A DNA stretch of 37,425 nucleotides from a virus. Below are positions 28,990-36,454 of the stretch, in pieces (position 1 is the first letter of the stretch; every line of letters starts with the position of its first letter). The translations under genes and the position numbers were made by a program. The stretch is taken from the IMG/VR virus record IMGVR_UViG_3300028920_000017, positions 1 through 37,425 of that record; one strand, 5' to 3'. The notes under the pieces are model-generated. The model was given only the letters and a program-made list of their open reading frames with translations, searched no databases and had not been told where the DNA came from.

Positions 28990-29658
28990 ATGGGAATTAA
29001 TTTCGACAAGATTTCGACGACGACTGGGCGTGATTACAAGATGATGGCGATTACCGACGAGATAAAACGCGTCGGGTTTCCGAACATCACCATCACGGAG
29101 TGTCTGGCGAATCGGCAGCGCGACGGGCTTTTGATTCTGAAGGCTCTGGAGAACTACGCAAACCGAAACGAACAGACATGCCGCTACAAAATCAGAGTGC
29201 ACTGCGACCGCTGGGGAAAGCCTGTGTTGCCAGGCGATAAAGTCCAGTGGAAATTTGAACGACTTAAACGCGATATGTTCGGACGGAAAATCACGAATCG
29301 TCAATACAAAGAGGCGAAGATGCGCGGGGAAGAGCGCGAAATAGAAATTTGGCACGACGCGATTGTGGACAAGAAGGGATGTATCGATGTGCCGTTTGAG
29401 GATGCCACGCGACTTCTGAACACTCGCGGGATTCATTACCATTCTGGGATGCCACTCATGGAGGGATACCAGAAGACCGCGCGCATGGTCACGAGGGATA
29501 TTCCCGACCCCGACTATGCCGTGGTGATAGGGCGGAAACACTACTGGCGTTATTCCGAGGCGCCACCGGATGTCTACAAATCGCTGCCGACAATCAAGAA
29601 AAAAATCGATGTGTCAGACGAGGTTTTGCCCGAGTTTGAGCACAAGACAACGGAGTAA
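28990..29658 (+). CDS. Hypothetical head/connector-region protein (222 aa)
   Basis: A basic, helical protein with scattered aromatic residues, two Cys near the middle and a beta-like C-terminal half (YAVVIGRKHYWRY). GAGG lies seven bases before the ATG. No family recognised. It lies in the head completion cluster. Confidence 0.5.
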   Translation: MGINFDKISTTTGRDYKMMAITDEIKRVGFPNITITECLANRQRDGLLILKALENYANRNEQTCRYKIRVHCDRWGKPVLPGDKVQWKFERLKRDMFGRKITNRQYKEAKMRGEEREIEIWHDAIVDKKGCIDVPFEDATRLLNTRGIHYHSGMPLMEGYQKTARMVTRDIPDPDYAVVIGRKHYWRYSEAPPDVYKSLPTIKKKIDVSDEVLPEFEHKTTE

Positions 29659-29660
29659 AA

Positions 29661-30020
29661 ATGATAAAGCCAATCCGACACACGACTGACAGCTGCACCC
29701 TATCTGGAGGGGAAACCATCAGCGCCACCACAGATGAGACAGTAGAGGGCAAGGAGCTCGACTTCGTTCTGTGCACCTGGACAGCCGGGAGCGCTCCGAC
29801 GACGAACGAAAACTTTGTGGTGACTCTGGATAGCTCTCTGGGGGCCGATTACGATGTGCCACTGTACACAGTGGACCCCGCAGCGGCGAGCGCCGCAGAC
29901 ATCTTCTGGCGCCCGGACGACGGCCCCATTAGACTGGGGAAGAACGATCAAATTAAAGTCACCTATGCGAATAGTGACGACCTCGCGATTGTGTGCGCGA
30001 TCGGACTGGCGGTGCAATAA
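29661..30020 (+). CDS. Small beta-rich virion protein (119 aa)
   Basis: Thr/Asp/Ala-rich protein with short strands and no enzyme motif. Content resembles small head-surface or fibre-base proteins. The stop overlaps the next start (TAATG), linking it to the repeat-bearing protein that follows. Function unknown. Confidence 0.45.
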   Translation: MIKPIRHTTDSCTLSGGETISATTDETVEGKELDFVLCTWTAGSAPTTNENFVVTLDSSLGADYDVPLYTVDPAAASAADIFWRPDDGPIRLGKNDQIKVTYANSDDLAIVCAIGLAVQ

Positions 30021-31282
30021 TGGGCGCGATAATCAACGGAGTCTATCAACAGAGAGCGACCGGGACTCTCACTGCTGAGGATGTGACGGCAACCGACGAT
30101 GTGACGGCTGGGGACGATCTCACCGTAGCTGGATTCACTGTCACGGGTGGGGCAAGTACGAGTCATTCCCTCGGGGCAAATGGGGACGTGGTAGTTGGCG
30201 GCAAGCTGGAAGTAAATAACACCGCCTACTTCGATTCGTCTTCGGAGTTCGATTCGGCAGCGACTTTCAACGATGACATGCAGATTCAACTGGGATCGAA
30301 TTCAGATTCGATCCTAATATACGAGACTGCGAATCAGGACAATGACTCACTGATGATTGGCGTTTCTGATTCTGGGAGTGCGGGGGACTTCTCCCGGGCA
30401 TTGATTATTTGTGAGAAAGACGATCACACTTTCAACTTCGCTCACCCCCAGCAGACGAACCCCACACTATTCATCCACTCAGCCAATCAGGCAACCGACG
30501 AGTGGATCTCCGCAACTCACGATGGGACTCGTGGGGTTTTGGATAGCGGCAAAGGAGGTGTGCGCTGCGCAAAAGATTTACGAGTTGATGCTGATATAAT
30601 TGGTTCCAGTGATATTTTTGTCGATGGTGCTGCGTCCAGAATGGGAGCGTCGTCCTTTGATACGAGCGGTGGCTTTATTTTCGGCACCGCCGCGCAGACC
30701 GTCTCCTCCCCAATTGTCGCGACAGGGACGACCGCTAATTTCTTTCTGTTCTGCGAATATGCGGACCGGAATTTCGACTTTGCCCATGCGCAGCAGACGA
30801 ACCCCACTCTATTCATCCACAGCGCCAACCAGGCTACTGTAGAGTATGCTACTGTCGCATATAATAACGTGTCAATATCTGGAAACTATGGCGCCTTCGC
30901 AGGAATGAAATCGATCACCGAGGAGGTGACTATTTCAGTCGGAAACGGTTCTGGGGGTATCGAAACAAGTGGGAACCTCGCGCCCGCAAACAGTATTATA
31001 CTGGGCGCCGTTGCGAGAGTCACGGACGCCCCCGGCGGCGGAGCGACGACTGTCGACATTGGCGTGACTGGTAGCGGAAACCTGGACTCGCTGATCGATG
31101 GTATGTCAACCGCTTTAGATACGACGGGTACAACTCCCGCCGATGGCGACGGGACACAACTACCGCTCACGAATGGATCGGCGACGACACTCACGCTCAC
31201 GACCGACTTAGATGTCACAGGCGACGAAATGAAAGTAAGAGTTGGTGTGTTTTACATCGACTTCACTCCGTTCACAGCATAG
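30020..31282 (+). CDS. Repeat-containing beta-rich virion protein, possible head fibre (420 aa)
   Basis: Start is the ATG overlapping the previous stop (TAATG). Short N-terminal repeats of the type DVTA-DD (near 21-34) lead to a Ser/Asp/Thr/Gly-rich beta body. A longer unit is present twice: NFAHPQQTNPTLFIHSANQ near 139-157 and DFAHAQQTNPTLFIHSANQ near 253-271. The phrase NPTLFIHSA recurs in fibre-like proteins of many environmental phages, as I recall. The C-terminus is again beta-rich (DMTSTE-like strands absent, but TTVDIGVTGSGN). It is probably a fibre on the head or tail surface. Confidence 0.55.
   Translation: MGAIINGVYQQRATGTLTAEDVTATDDVTAGDDLTVAGFTVTGGASTSHSLGANGDVVVGGKLEVNNTAYFDSSSEFDSAATFNDDMQIQLGSNSDSILIYETANQDNDSLMIGVSDSGSAGDFSRALIICEKDDHTFNFAHPQQTNPTLFIHSANQATDEWISATHDGTRGVLDSGKGGVRCAKDLRVDADIIGSSDIFVDGAASRMGASSFDTSGGFIFGTAAQTVSSPIVATGTTANFFLFCEYADRNFDFAHAQQTNPTLFIHSANQATVEYATVAYNNVSISGNYGAFAGMKSITEEVTISVGNGSGGIETSGNLAPANSIILGAVARVTDAPGGGATTVDIGVTGSGNLDSLIDGMSTALDTTGTTPADGDGTQLPLTNGSATTLTLTTDLDVTGDEMKVRVGVFYIDFTPFTA
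30431..30494 (+). repeat. First copy of in-frame 64-bp internal repeat
   Basis: This stretch is repeated at 30773-30836 with scattered changes, most of them at third positions of codons; 17 consecutive bases (cagcagacgaaccccac) are identical. The distance, 342 bases or 114 codons, keeps the frame. Confidence 0.85.
30773..30836 (+). repeat. Second copy of in-frame 64-bp internal repeat
   Basis: Partner of 30431-30494. Both encode the same 16-residue phrase QQTNPTLFIHSANQAT. The mainly synonymous differences indicate an old duplication kept by selection on protein sequence. Confidence 0.85.
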
Positions 31283-31290
31283 GAGAAATC

Positions 31291-31521
31291 ATGGCAGACG
31301 AACAAATCACGATTGAAGAAATGACTAACCCCCAGCGCATCACATACGCAGCGGGCAAAATGAATCTGATGCATTCGCTCGTCCAGCTGTACGAGCGCGG
31401 TGTTGTCGAACACCAGGGGCTGACTTTCCAGCTGTCGGCGGGGCAGATCACGCAACTGAAACAGGCGTTCGCCGCAGCACGCACCGAGTGCATTAACGCG
31501 CTCCAGGCTATCACCGGATGA
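31291..31521 (+). CDS. Small helical protein (76 aa) of the head-tail region
   Basis: Preceded by AGGAG. All-helical by eye (ITIEEMTNPQRITYAAGKMNLMHSL, then QITQLKQAFAAARTECINAL). No family recognised. The stop overlaps the start of the first DUF115-like gene as ATGA, so the three genes are translated together. Confidence 0.5.
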   Translation: MADEQITIEEMTNPQRITYAAGKMNLMHSLVQLYERGVVEHQGLTFQLSAGQITQLKQAFAAARTECINALQAITG

Positions 31522-32114
31522 CGGAGGTCGGTTTCGCAATCGGCAACGGGATGAGCCGAGAGGGCTGGGATCTAGAACAGCTGCGCGGGCATGGAACTAT
31601 CGTGGGGTGCAACTGGTTGTATCGAGATTTCAGCCCTGATATTATCGTCGCACTGGACGCAGAACCAAGAAGAGAAATCGCAAAGATTCCCTATCCAGAA
31701 CAGCGCACCTGGAAATGGATGACATGGGAGAAGAACAAAGCCCATCTCCAGCTTGAGGGCGAGCGCGCTTTTCCGGTGATAGAAATCAATCGCCGCACAG
31801 GGAAAAACAGCGGGATTGTGGCGGTTTCCTATCTGTCGAAGAAACTGCGATGTGACAAGGTCTATCTCGTCGGGTTTGATTTCTTTCGCATCCATCCCGG
31901 GGACAAACAGAACGACATTTATCACTCTATGTGTCTGTGCCGTTATCGAAAATTCGATTTGGTATTCAACCAGCTTTTCAACGATTGCCCACACACGGAG
32001 TTCACACGAGTCGGGCCAGTTCACCCACTGGACGAAAAGTGTTTTGCTGCGATGAACTGCGACTTTATCGACTTCCCCGAATTCGAAAGACGTTTAAAAA
32101 GTGGCCTACTCTGA
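31518..32114 (+). CDS. DUF115-like Rossmann-type protein, copy 1 (198 aa)
   Basis: AIGNGMSREGW near 7-17, IVGCNWLYRDFSPDIIVALD near 28-47 and KVYLVGFDFFRIHPG near 115-129 match the conserved blocks of DUF115-like proteins: GNG-S, GCN---RD--PD---A-D and YLVG-D. Members include motility accessory factors and 6-hydroxymethylpterin-pyrophosphokinase-like folds, but phage members have no assigned reaction. The next gene is a clear paralogue. A soluble enzyme-like protein between capsid and connector genes is out of place for a virion structure and may be internal cargo or act on the host surface or nucleotides. Inference only. Confidence 0.58.
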   Translation: MTEVGFAIGNGMSREGWDLEQLRGHGTIVGCNWLYRDFSPDIIVALDAEPRREIAKIPYPEQRTWKWMTWEKNKAHLQLEGERAFPVIEINRRTGKNSGIVAVSYLSKKLRCDKVYLVGFDFFRIHPGDKQNDIYHSMCLCRYRKFDLVFNQLFNDCPHTEFTRVGPVHPLDEKCFAAMNCDFIDFPEFERRLKSGLL

Positions 32115-32739
32115 AGTCGGTTTCGCCATCGGGAACGGGACATCTCGTCGTCATTTCAACATAAAGAACCTGCGTGAACACGGGCTCATCGTCGGATGCA
32201 ATTGGCTGTTTCGAGAATATCCACCTGACATTCTCGTATCGATTGACAAGGGGCCACACGACTCGATCAGCGAAATCCCAGAAGACAAGCGCGGGTTCAA
32301 GTGGCTAACCTATCCCGAACCAAGAGGCGAAACACGGAGATCCCTTCGTATCAAACAGAATCTAATTCTCGACGGTGAGCCCGTCATGGAGTTCAAGGAT
32401 ATTCTCCGTGACACTGGGCGATCTCATAATTCAGGGATAATCGCTTGCTCATATCTGGCCAAGGTAGTGAAGGTCAAGCGACTCTACATGATAGGTTTTG
32501 ATTTCTTTCGTGTCCACGAGGGCATGAAGCAAAACGACATTTATCATCATACTGTTTTGAGAAGGCGGGATTTCGAAAAGCTGTTTGTCCTCCTGTCGAA
32601 AGATTGTCCACAAACAGAATTCATCAGAGTGGGAATGATTCACCCTCATGACGTCCCGATTTTCAAAGAGATGAGATCACAAATCAGATTCATGGATTTT
32701 CTAACCTTCGAGGTATTGCGTGAGACAAATCGATTATAA
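32101..32739 (+). CDS. DUF115-like Rossmann-type protein, copy 2 (212 aa)
   Basis: Paralogue of the previous gene, sharing the blocks GFAIGNG-SR, IVGCNWL-R---PDI-V--D, NSGI-A-SYL-K and GFDFFR-H-G-KQNDIYH. It starts at a GTG that overlaps the end of copy 1 by 14 bases, without a good ribosome site, so coupled translation is expected. Compared with copy 1 it has extra residues between about 75 and 105. Divergence is large outside the blocks, so the duplication is old and the two may have different roles or form a heteromer. Confidence 0.58.
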   Translation: MAYSEVGFAIGNGTSRRHFNIKNLREHGLIVGCNWLFREYPPDILVSIDKGPHDSISEIPEDKRGFKWLTYPEPRGETRRSLRIKQNLILDGEPVMEFKDILRDTGRSHNSGIIACSYLAKVVKVKRLYMIGFDFFRVHEGMKQNDIYHHTVLRRRDFEKLFVLLSKDCPQTEFIRVGMIHPHDVPIFKEMRSQIRFMDFLTFEVLRETNRL

Positions 32740-33610
32740 TAACAGCGCGTTTACTCTGCGATTCGAGTTTCCACTGGAATGGGATCTCGACAGTCTAACC
32801 GGAGTGAATATCGACATCACAAACCTCGACGGGGAATCCCTGCTCGATGCAACTGCGGCGACGCTCTACACCGCGACCACGACGAACGCTGCGGGGGCCG
32901 TGGGCGACTCCACTGTCACTCTGGCGAACGATGCCAGCGCACCATCACCGGGCGACAGACTGCGCATCTCTGCGTCTGCGGGCGGTCCCTCCGAGGAAAT
33001 CGAAGTCGAGAGCTACAACAGTTCGACCAAAGTCGCGACACTGAGACGAGAGCTCCGATTCGCCCACACGACGGGCACAGCGGTCAAGGGACTGTTCTGC
33101 ACCTACAACTTGGACACTTCCACCGTGGCAACCTGGACGAAGGCGCTTCAGGTCGTTCTGCGCTGGTCGCCTGGGGGCTCCGACGACCTCCCCGTCAAGG
33201 AGCGCGGGGAAGTGTCCGCCTCTTATTTCGCCTTCCCTGATTTCTCCCAGCGCTTCGAGGTGAGATACCCGAGGGAGCATAGAATCGCTCTGCCCCGGCT
33301 GAAATCGGTTCTCGAAGAGGCGAAGCTCGAAGTCGAGCACGACCTCTCGACCCCCGAATTTCACATCCATCGTGTCGCTGATTCCGAGAAAGTTCGTCTC
33401 CTGGTTTTGAAAAAAGCGCGGCTCATCGTCCTGGAGGGCACGGGCGACAAGTGGGAATCAGAGCGCACCGCAGCAATCGACGAATACAACCGAATCAGGG
33501 AAATCATTCTCAATCAACCCGTCTGGCAAGACGAGAATCAGGACGATGTTAAGGACGATGAGGAGATGCTGGTCGGTAACTCATTTTGGGGCAAGGAGCG
33601 CGGCCTATGA
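32720..33610 (+). CDS. Probable head-tail connector or neck protein (296 aa)
   Basis: GTG 32720 follows GAGG by eight bases and overlaps the previous gene by 20 bases. The N-terminal 170 residues are beta-rich with a GDSTVTLANDASAPSPGD stretch and a turn-rich domain. The C-terminal part is helical and acidic, with LPRLKSVLEEAKLEVEHDL and ERTAAIDEYNRIREIIL. The C-terminal helix pattern suggests a head-tail connector, and the beta domain a decoration-like or carbohydrate-binding module. The role is inferred from place before the tail terminator. Confidence 0.45.
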   Translation: MRQIDYNNSAFTLRFEFPLEWDLDSLTGVNIDITNLDGESLLDATAATLYTATTTNAAGAVGDSTVTLANDASAPSPGDRLRISASAGGPSEEIEVESYNSSTKVATLRRELRFAHTTGTAVKGLFCTYNLDTSTVATWTKALQVVLRWSPGGSDDLPVKERGEVSASYFAFPDFSQRFEVRYPREHRIALPRLKSVLEEAKLEVEHDLSTPEFHIHRVADSEKVRLLVLKKARLIVLEGTGDKWESERTAAIDEYNRIREIILNQPVWQDENQDDVKDDEEMLVGNSFWGKERGL

Positions 33611-34089
33611 CAACCATGTATGAAGCCCAAAAGGCTCTCATCGCGGAAGTCAAGGGGCGCATCCTCGCGCTCGCCCCCGAGTATGAAGAGCAGATACGAT
33701 TCACCGTTCGCGACGACGTCGATAGGGCGATTGCAGACATGGATGAGGACACGGGGCTCCCTCGTGTTTTCGAGATAGGGGAAGGGCGATACGACAAGGC
33801 GACGTTGATCGGAGCGGGGACGAGAGGGCTTCGATTCATCCACCAGATAAGTATTTGGTACCCGGTCGATGAAACATGGTCCATGGGAATGATGAGCGAC
33901 TTCGAGCTCATTCGCTATGACCTGATAAACAACGCGACATCCGTTTCCGGAGTTCAACAGAGACACCTAGATCCCACCGCTGAAACCATCGTCGAAAAAG
34001 ACGACGAGGACCCGTGGCAGCGATTGATTATGGACATGGTTGTCTATTACGAAATCACGAACGCGGCCAATCCACAAGAGTTGGTTTAA
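33607..34089 (+). CDS. Probable tail terminator or neck protein (160 aa)
   Basis: ATG 33607 overlaps the previous stop as ATGA, with AAGGAG eight bases before. Mixed alpha/beta with IRFTVRDDVDRAIADMD, a beta region and a C-terminal strand IMDMVVYYEITN. A gene of this size directly before the major tail protein is usually the tail terminator. Sequence alone does not prove it. Confidence 0.5.
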   Translation: MTTMYEAQKALIAEVKGRILALAPEYEEQIRFTVRDDVDRAIADMDEDTGLPRVFEIGEGRYDKATLIGAGTRGLRFIHQISIWYPVDETWSMGMMSDFELIRYDLINNATSVSGVQQRHLDPTAETIVEKDDEDPWQRLIMDMVVYYEITNAANPQELV

Positions 34090-34101
34090 TAGGAGAAAAA
34101 A

Positions 34102-35352
34102 ATGGTACAACCTTCAAAAGGTTTCGTCTGGGGGTATGCGGTGGAAAGCGCTCTGGGAACACCGGGGACCTATTACGAGATTCGACCGAACGACTTCCCC
34201 GCCTTTCCGACGTCGACGAGGCAACTGATTGCCAATCCAAACATGGGCCACGCCCATGCCTACAATCAGAGCGATAAACCGATTGCCATCGAGCAATATC
34301 AGGAGGGCGCTGGGACGTTTGCCCAGAATATTCGCAGGGCGAGTGCGAACAACGCAGCTGCTCCCATTGCGGCAATATTCGAATCGGCTGGGTGCAACGT
34401 CACGACCAGCACAGGAGACCAGACGATCACTTATTCATCGACGACTGCATGGGACGTCTCCGACGCTGCCCACGGCCAGTGTGGTCTTCTGGAGCTCAAT
34501 AGTGGGGTTTATTACCCGGTCCTGGTAGCAGACTACACCACAGGCACGGTCACGCCAAGTATGGCCATCCCCAGCGTATCGAGCACGGGGAAAGCCTGGC
34601 AACTCATGACGACAATTTGGCCACGGTCGCGACAGGTCGCTACTGATGCGACACTGGCCTTTGAACACCATTCCAGGGCGACACACACGAGCGGTGAGGA
34701 CCTCCACTACATTTACACCGGCTGCGCACTCTCGGCCGTGGGCGATATGACTATCGAGCCTTTCGGCACACCAGCGCTCGAATTCACTTTCCATGTGGGC
34801 GACGTCGACCAGGCGAACGAGGCGATTGCGGCAGAGTCGTTTGTCGACGGAGAGAAGTTCGCCATCATTAACGACGATTTCCGATTCGAATATGCGAACG
34901 CAGATTCAGCAGGTGGCATCACTCGTGGCGACGGGATACTGACAAGCGCAGTCATCACATGGGGATTCGAGACTGCCGTGATACCGGGCGAGGGGAGCGG
35001 AACTTTCAACGGTGCACAGGGATACATGCATCGAGTGGCAGTTCCGAAAGTCGCGATCACACAGACCTTCACGAAGGATTACTGGACGCAGCTCGAAGGG
35101 GACAACACATCGAAGTACATCGGCTTGGTTCAGCCGACGAGATCGCTTTCAACTCCAGCCTTCGGGTTCTGGATGCCAAACGCGCACATCGACCCGGAGA
35201 CCCCTCCGACAGTCGACTGGGCGACAAATGATTTCGTAACTGCCACCGTGACGTATATCGCGGACAGCGCGGGGTACGAAAGTGCCACAACGAACGCCGA
35301 TGCGGGCGCGGCGCCATGGTACTTCGCAATCAGCGGACAGTATTCCGCGTAG
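34102..35352 (+). CDS. Major tail tube protein
   Basis: The 416-residue protein starts seven bases after AGGAG, with ample Ala, Thr, Gly and Tyr and few Lys, as usual for abundant tube proteins. VWGYAVESALGTPGTYYEIR near 9-28 is the kind of N-terminal motif found in phage tail tube proteins (ESA-GT). The order terminator, tube, chaperones, tape measure is normal for siphoviruses. It is longer than typical tube proteins, so it probably carries an extra surface domain. Confidence 0.7.
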   Translation: MVQPSKGFVWGYAVESALGTPGTYYEIRPNDFPAFPTSTRQLIANPNMGHAHAYNQSDKPIAIEQYQEGAGTFAQNIRRASANNAAAPIAAIFESAGCNVTTSTGDQTITYSSTTAWDVSDAAHGQCGLLELNSGVYYPVLVADYTTGTVTPSMAIPSVSSTGKAWQLMTTIWPRSRQVATDATLAFEHHSRATHTSGEDLHYIYTGCALSAVGDMTIEPFGTPALEFTFHVGDVDQANEAIAAESFVDGEKFAIINDDFRFEYANADSAGGITRGDGILTSAVITWGFETAVIPGEGSGTFNGAQGYMHRVAVPKVAITQTFTKDYWTQLEGDNTSKYIGLVQPTRSLSTPAFGFWMPNAHIDPETPPTVDWATNDFVTATVTYIADSAGYESATTNADAGAAPWYFAISGQYSA

Positions 35353-35359
35353 GAGACAT

Positions 35360-35878
35360 ATGTTATCACAGCGATTAACTGCACAGTTCAAAGTCGTTTC
35401 GATTAATGACGAGGCGACTTTGGACATTAAAGATAAGCTTATGGCGCTCTACGTCCAGACCCGTGATTTCTCTTTGATAGAAAAGGAGATTGAGCAACTA
35501 ACGACAAAGCCGACGGTGTTCTATTGTGAACCTCTCAAGGCGGAAATGGAATACATGGCGGACAGTATTTTAACAAACGGGTCTGGCGCCGCCTGGTCGA
35601 TATTTCGGAATCACATAAAAGGCGCGGACAACTTCACACGAGCGGACGGAGAGCCAATTTTGAAGTTCGACGAAGACGGGCTAGTCTCCAGCGATTGCCG
35701 TGATTCTATCCCTCGCGACGTTTACCAGGAACTTGCTGGTGTTGTGGTGCACAAGGCGAATGAGAGCACTCGCCCTTTTATGATGCCGGATACCTGGTTG
35801 CGTTCGCGGATTCGATCCCAGACCCTCCGTGTCGCGATTGCAAACGAAAAGAATGCAAAAAATCCCGATACACAGTAG
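35360..35878 (+). CDS. Tail assembly chaperone, short (zero-frame) form
   Basis: ATG 35360 has AGGAG six bases upstream. The 172-residue acidic protein is largely helical (INDEATLDIKDKLMALYVQT, FSLIEKEIEQLTTK) and lies directly between the tube and tape measure modules, the place of the lambda gpG-type chaperone. Near its end two -1 slippery heptamers occur and a second frame is open without a start codon, as for G/GT pairs. The zero-frame protein ends at TAG 35876-35878. Confidence 0.65.
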   Translation: MLSQRLTAQFKVVSINDEATLDIKDKLMALYVQTRDFSLIEKEIEQLTTKPTVFYCEPLKAEMEYMADSILTNGSGAAWSIFRNHIKGADNFTRADGEPILKFDEDGLVSSDCRDSIPRDVYQELAGVVVHKANESTRPFMMPDTWLRSRIRSQTLRVAIANEKNAKNPDTQ

Positions 35879-36174
35879 AGAAACACCCCCCGTACAATCC
35901 CCGTTTTGGGAAACTCCACTGGCTGGCGGAATCGCGAGGCCTCCGCTGGTTTCTCCATTCATGCCCATTCGCCTTGCTCAATTCTCCGGCCACCGATCAG
36001 GTCATGGAGGCCCATCTCTGGTGGGAAAAATCTCAATTGCAAGTCAGGTATCCGGCTGGCATCCCCACAATTCTAGCGAAAGCGATTCTCAACTATGACC
36101 ATGGAAAGCGCCGAGGCGAAATCGACAGCGCAAAAGAACGCGAGCGACGGCGAAAAGCAAAAACAGGTGGTTAA
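35764..36174 (+). CDS. Frameshift extension of the tail chaperone (-1 frame, T-like domain)
   Basis: This frame is open from 35764 to 36174 and has no ATG or GTG start before 35974, yet reads as protein: CRDCKRKEC near 35830-35856, then YNPRFGKLHWLAESRGLRWF, a helical region, and a Lys/Arg/Glu end. Entry by -1 slip from the chaperone frame at 35773-35779 or 35857-35863 would give a G-T fusion, as in lambda. Only a slip at the first site includes all three cysteines. An independent start at ATG 35974 would give a 66-residue protein with no ribosome site. Overlaps the next gene by 80 bases. Confidence 0.58.
   Translation, partial: EHSPFYDAGYLVAFADSIPDPPCRDCKRKECKKSRYTVEKHPPYNPRFGKLHWLAESRGLRWFLHSCPFALLNSPATDQVMEAHLWWEKSQLQVRYPAGIPTILAKAILNYDHGKRRGEIDSAKERERRRKAKTGG
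35773..35779 (+). promoter_or_regulatory. Candidate -1 frameshift site CCCTTTT
   Basis: In the chaperone frame this reads C-CCT-TTT, the X-XXY-YYZ form needed for tandem -1 slippage (Pro and Phe codons re-paired to CCC and TTT). It lies nine bases into the overlap with the extension frame. Confidence 0.4.
35857..35863 (+). promoter_or_regulatory. Candidate -1 frameshift site AAAAAAT
   Basis: In the chaperone frame this reads A-AAA-AAT (Lys, Asn), a common slippery heptamer. It lies 12 bases before the zero-frame stop, so a slip rescues translation just before termination. By base composition it is the stronger of the two sites. Confidence 0.55.
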
Positions 36175-36454
36175 AATTCCCGTCAGTGTGTCGATAGTCG
36201 TGCCCGTAGAAGTCGATGTTTTCATTCCCGAGGAAAAGAAGACACCAGACGAGAATCTTGATTGTTGCATTGTCGACCCCACCGAATGTCATGATGCTGC
36301 GAATGCTGCTATCATTGCGATGAACTCATCACAGGCTGCGTGCAAGGCGTTCGATGGGCTCACCTCTGCGGCGATGAGATTCAAAGAAGCGTTTCCTGAA
36401 GTCGACGTTTATCTAACACCGTTCGCTGGTCTGATACCGGAGCAAAAACTCTAA
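36095..36454 (+). CDS. Hypothetical protein between tail chaperones and tape measure (119 aa)
   Basis: Starts at ATG 36095 or 36101; neither has a strong ribosome site, and it overlaps the chaperone extension by up to 80 bases. Acidic, with beta strands (KIPVSVSIVVPVEVDVFIPEE near 27-47), two adjacent Cys and a helical C-terminal half (DAANAAIIAMNSSQAACKAFDGL). Not recognised. Ends by TAATG overlap into the tape measure gene. Confidence 0.5.
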   Translation: MTMESAEAKSTAQKNASDGEKQKQVVKIPVSVSIVVPVEVDVFIPEEKKTPDENLDCCIVDPTECHDAANAAIIAMNSSQAACKAFDGLTSAAMRFKEAFPEVDVYLTPFAGLIPEQKL

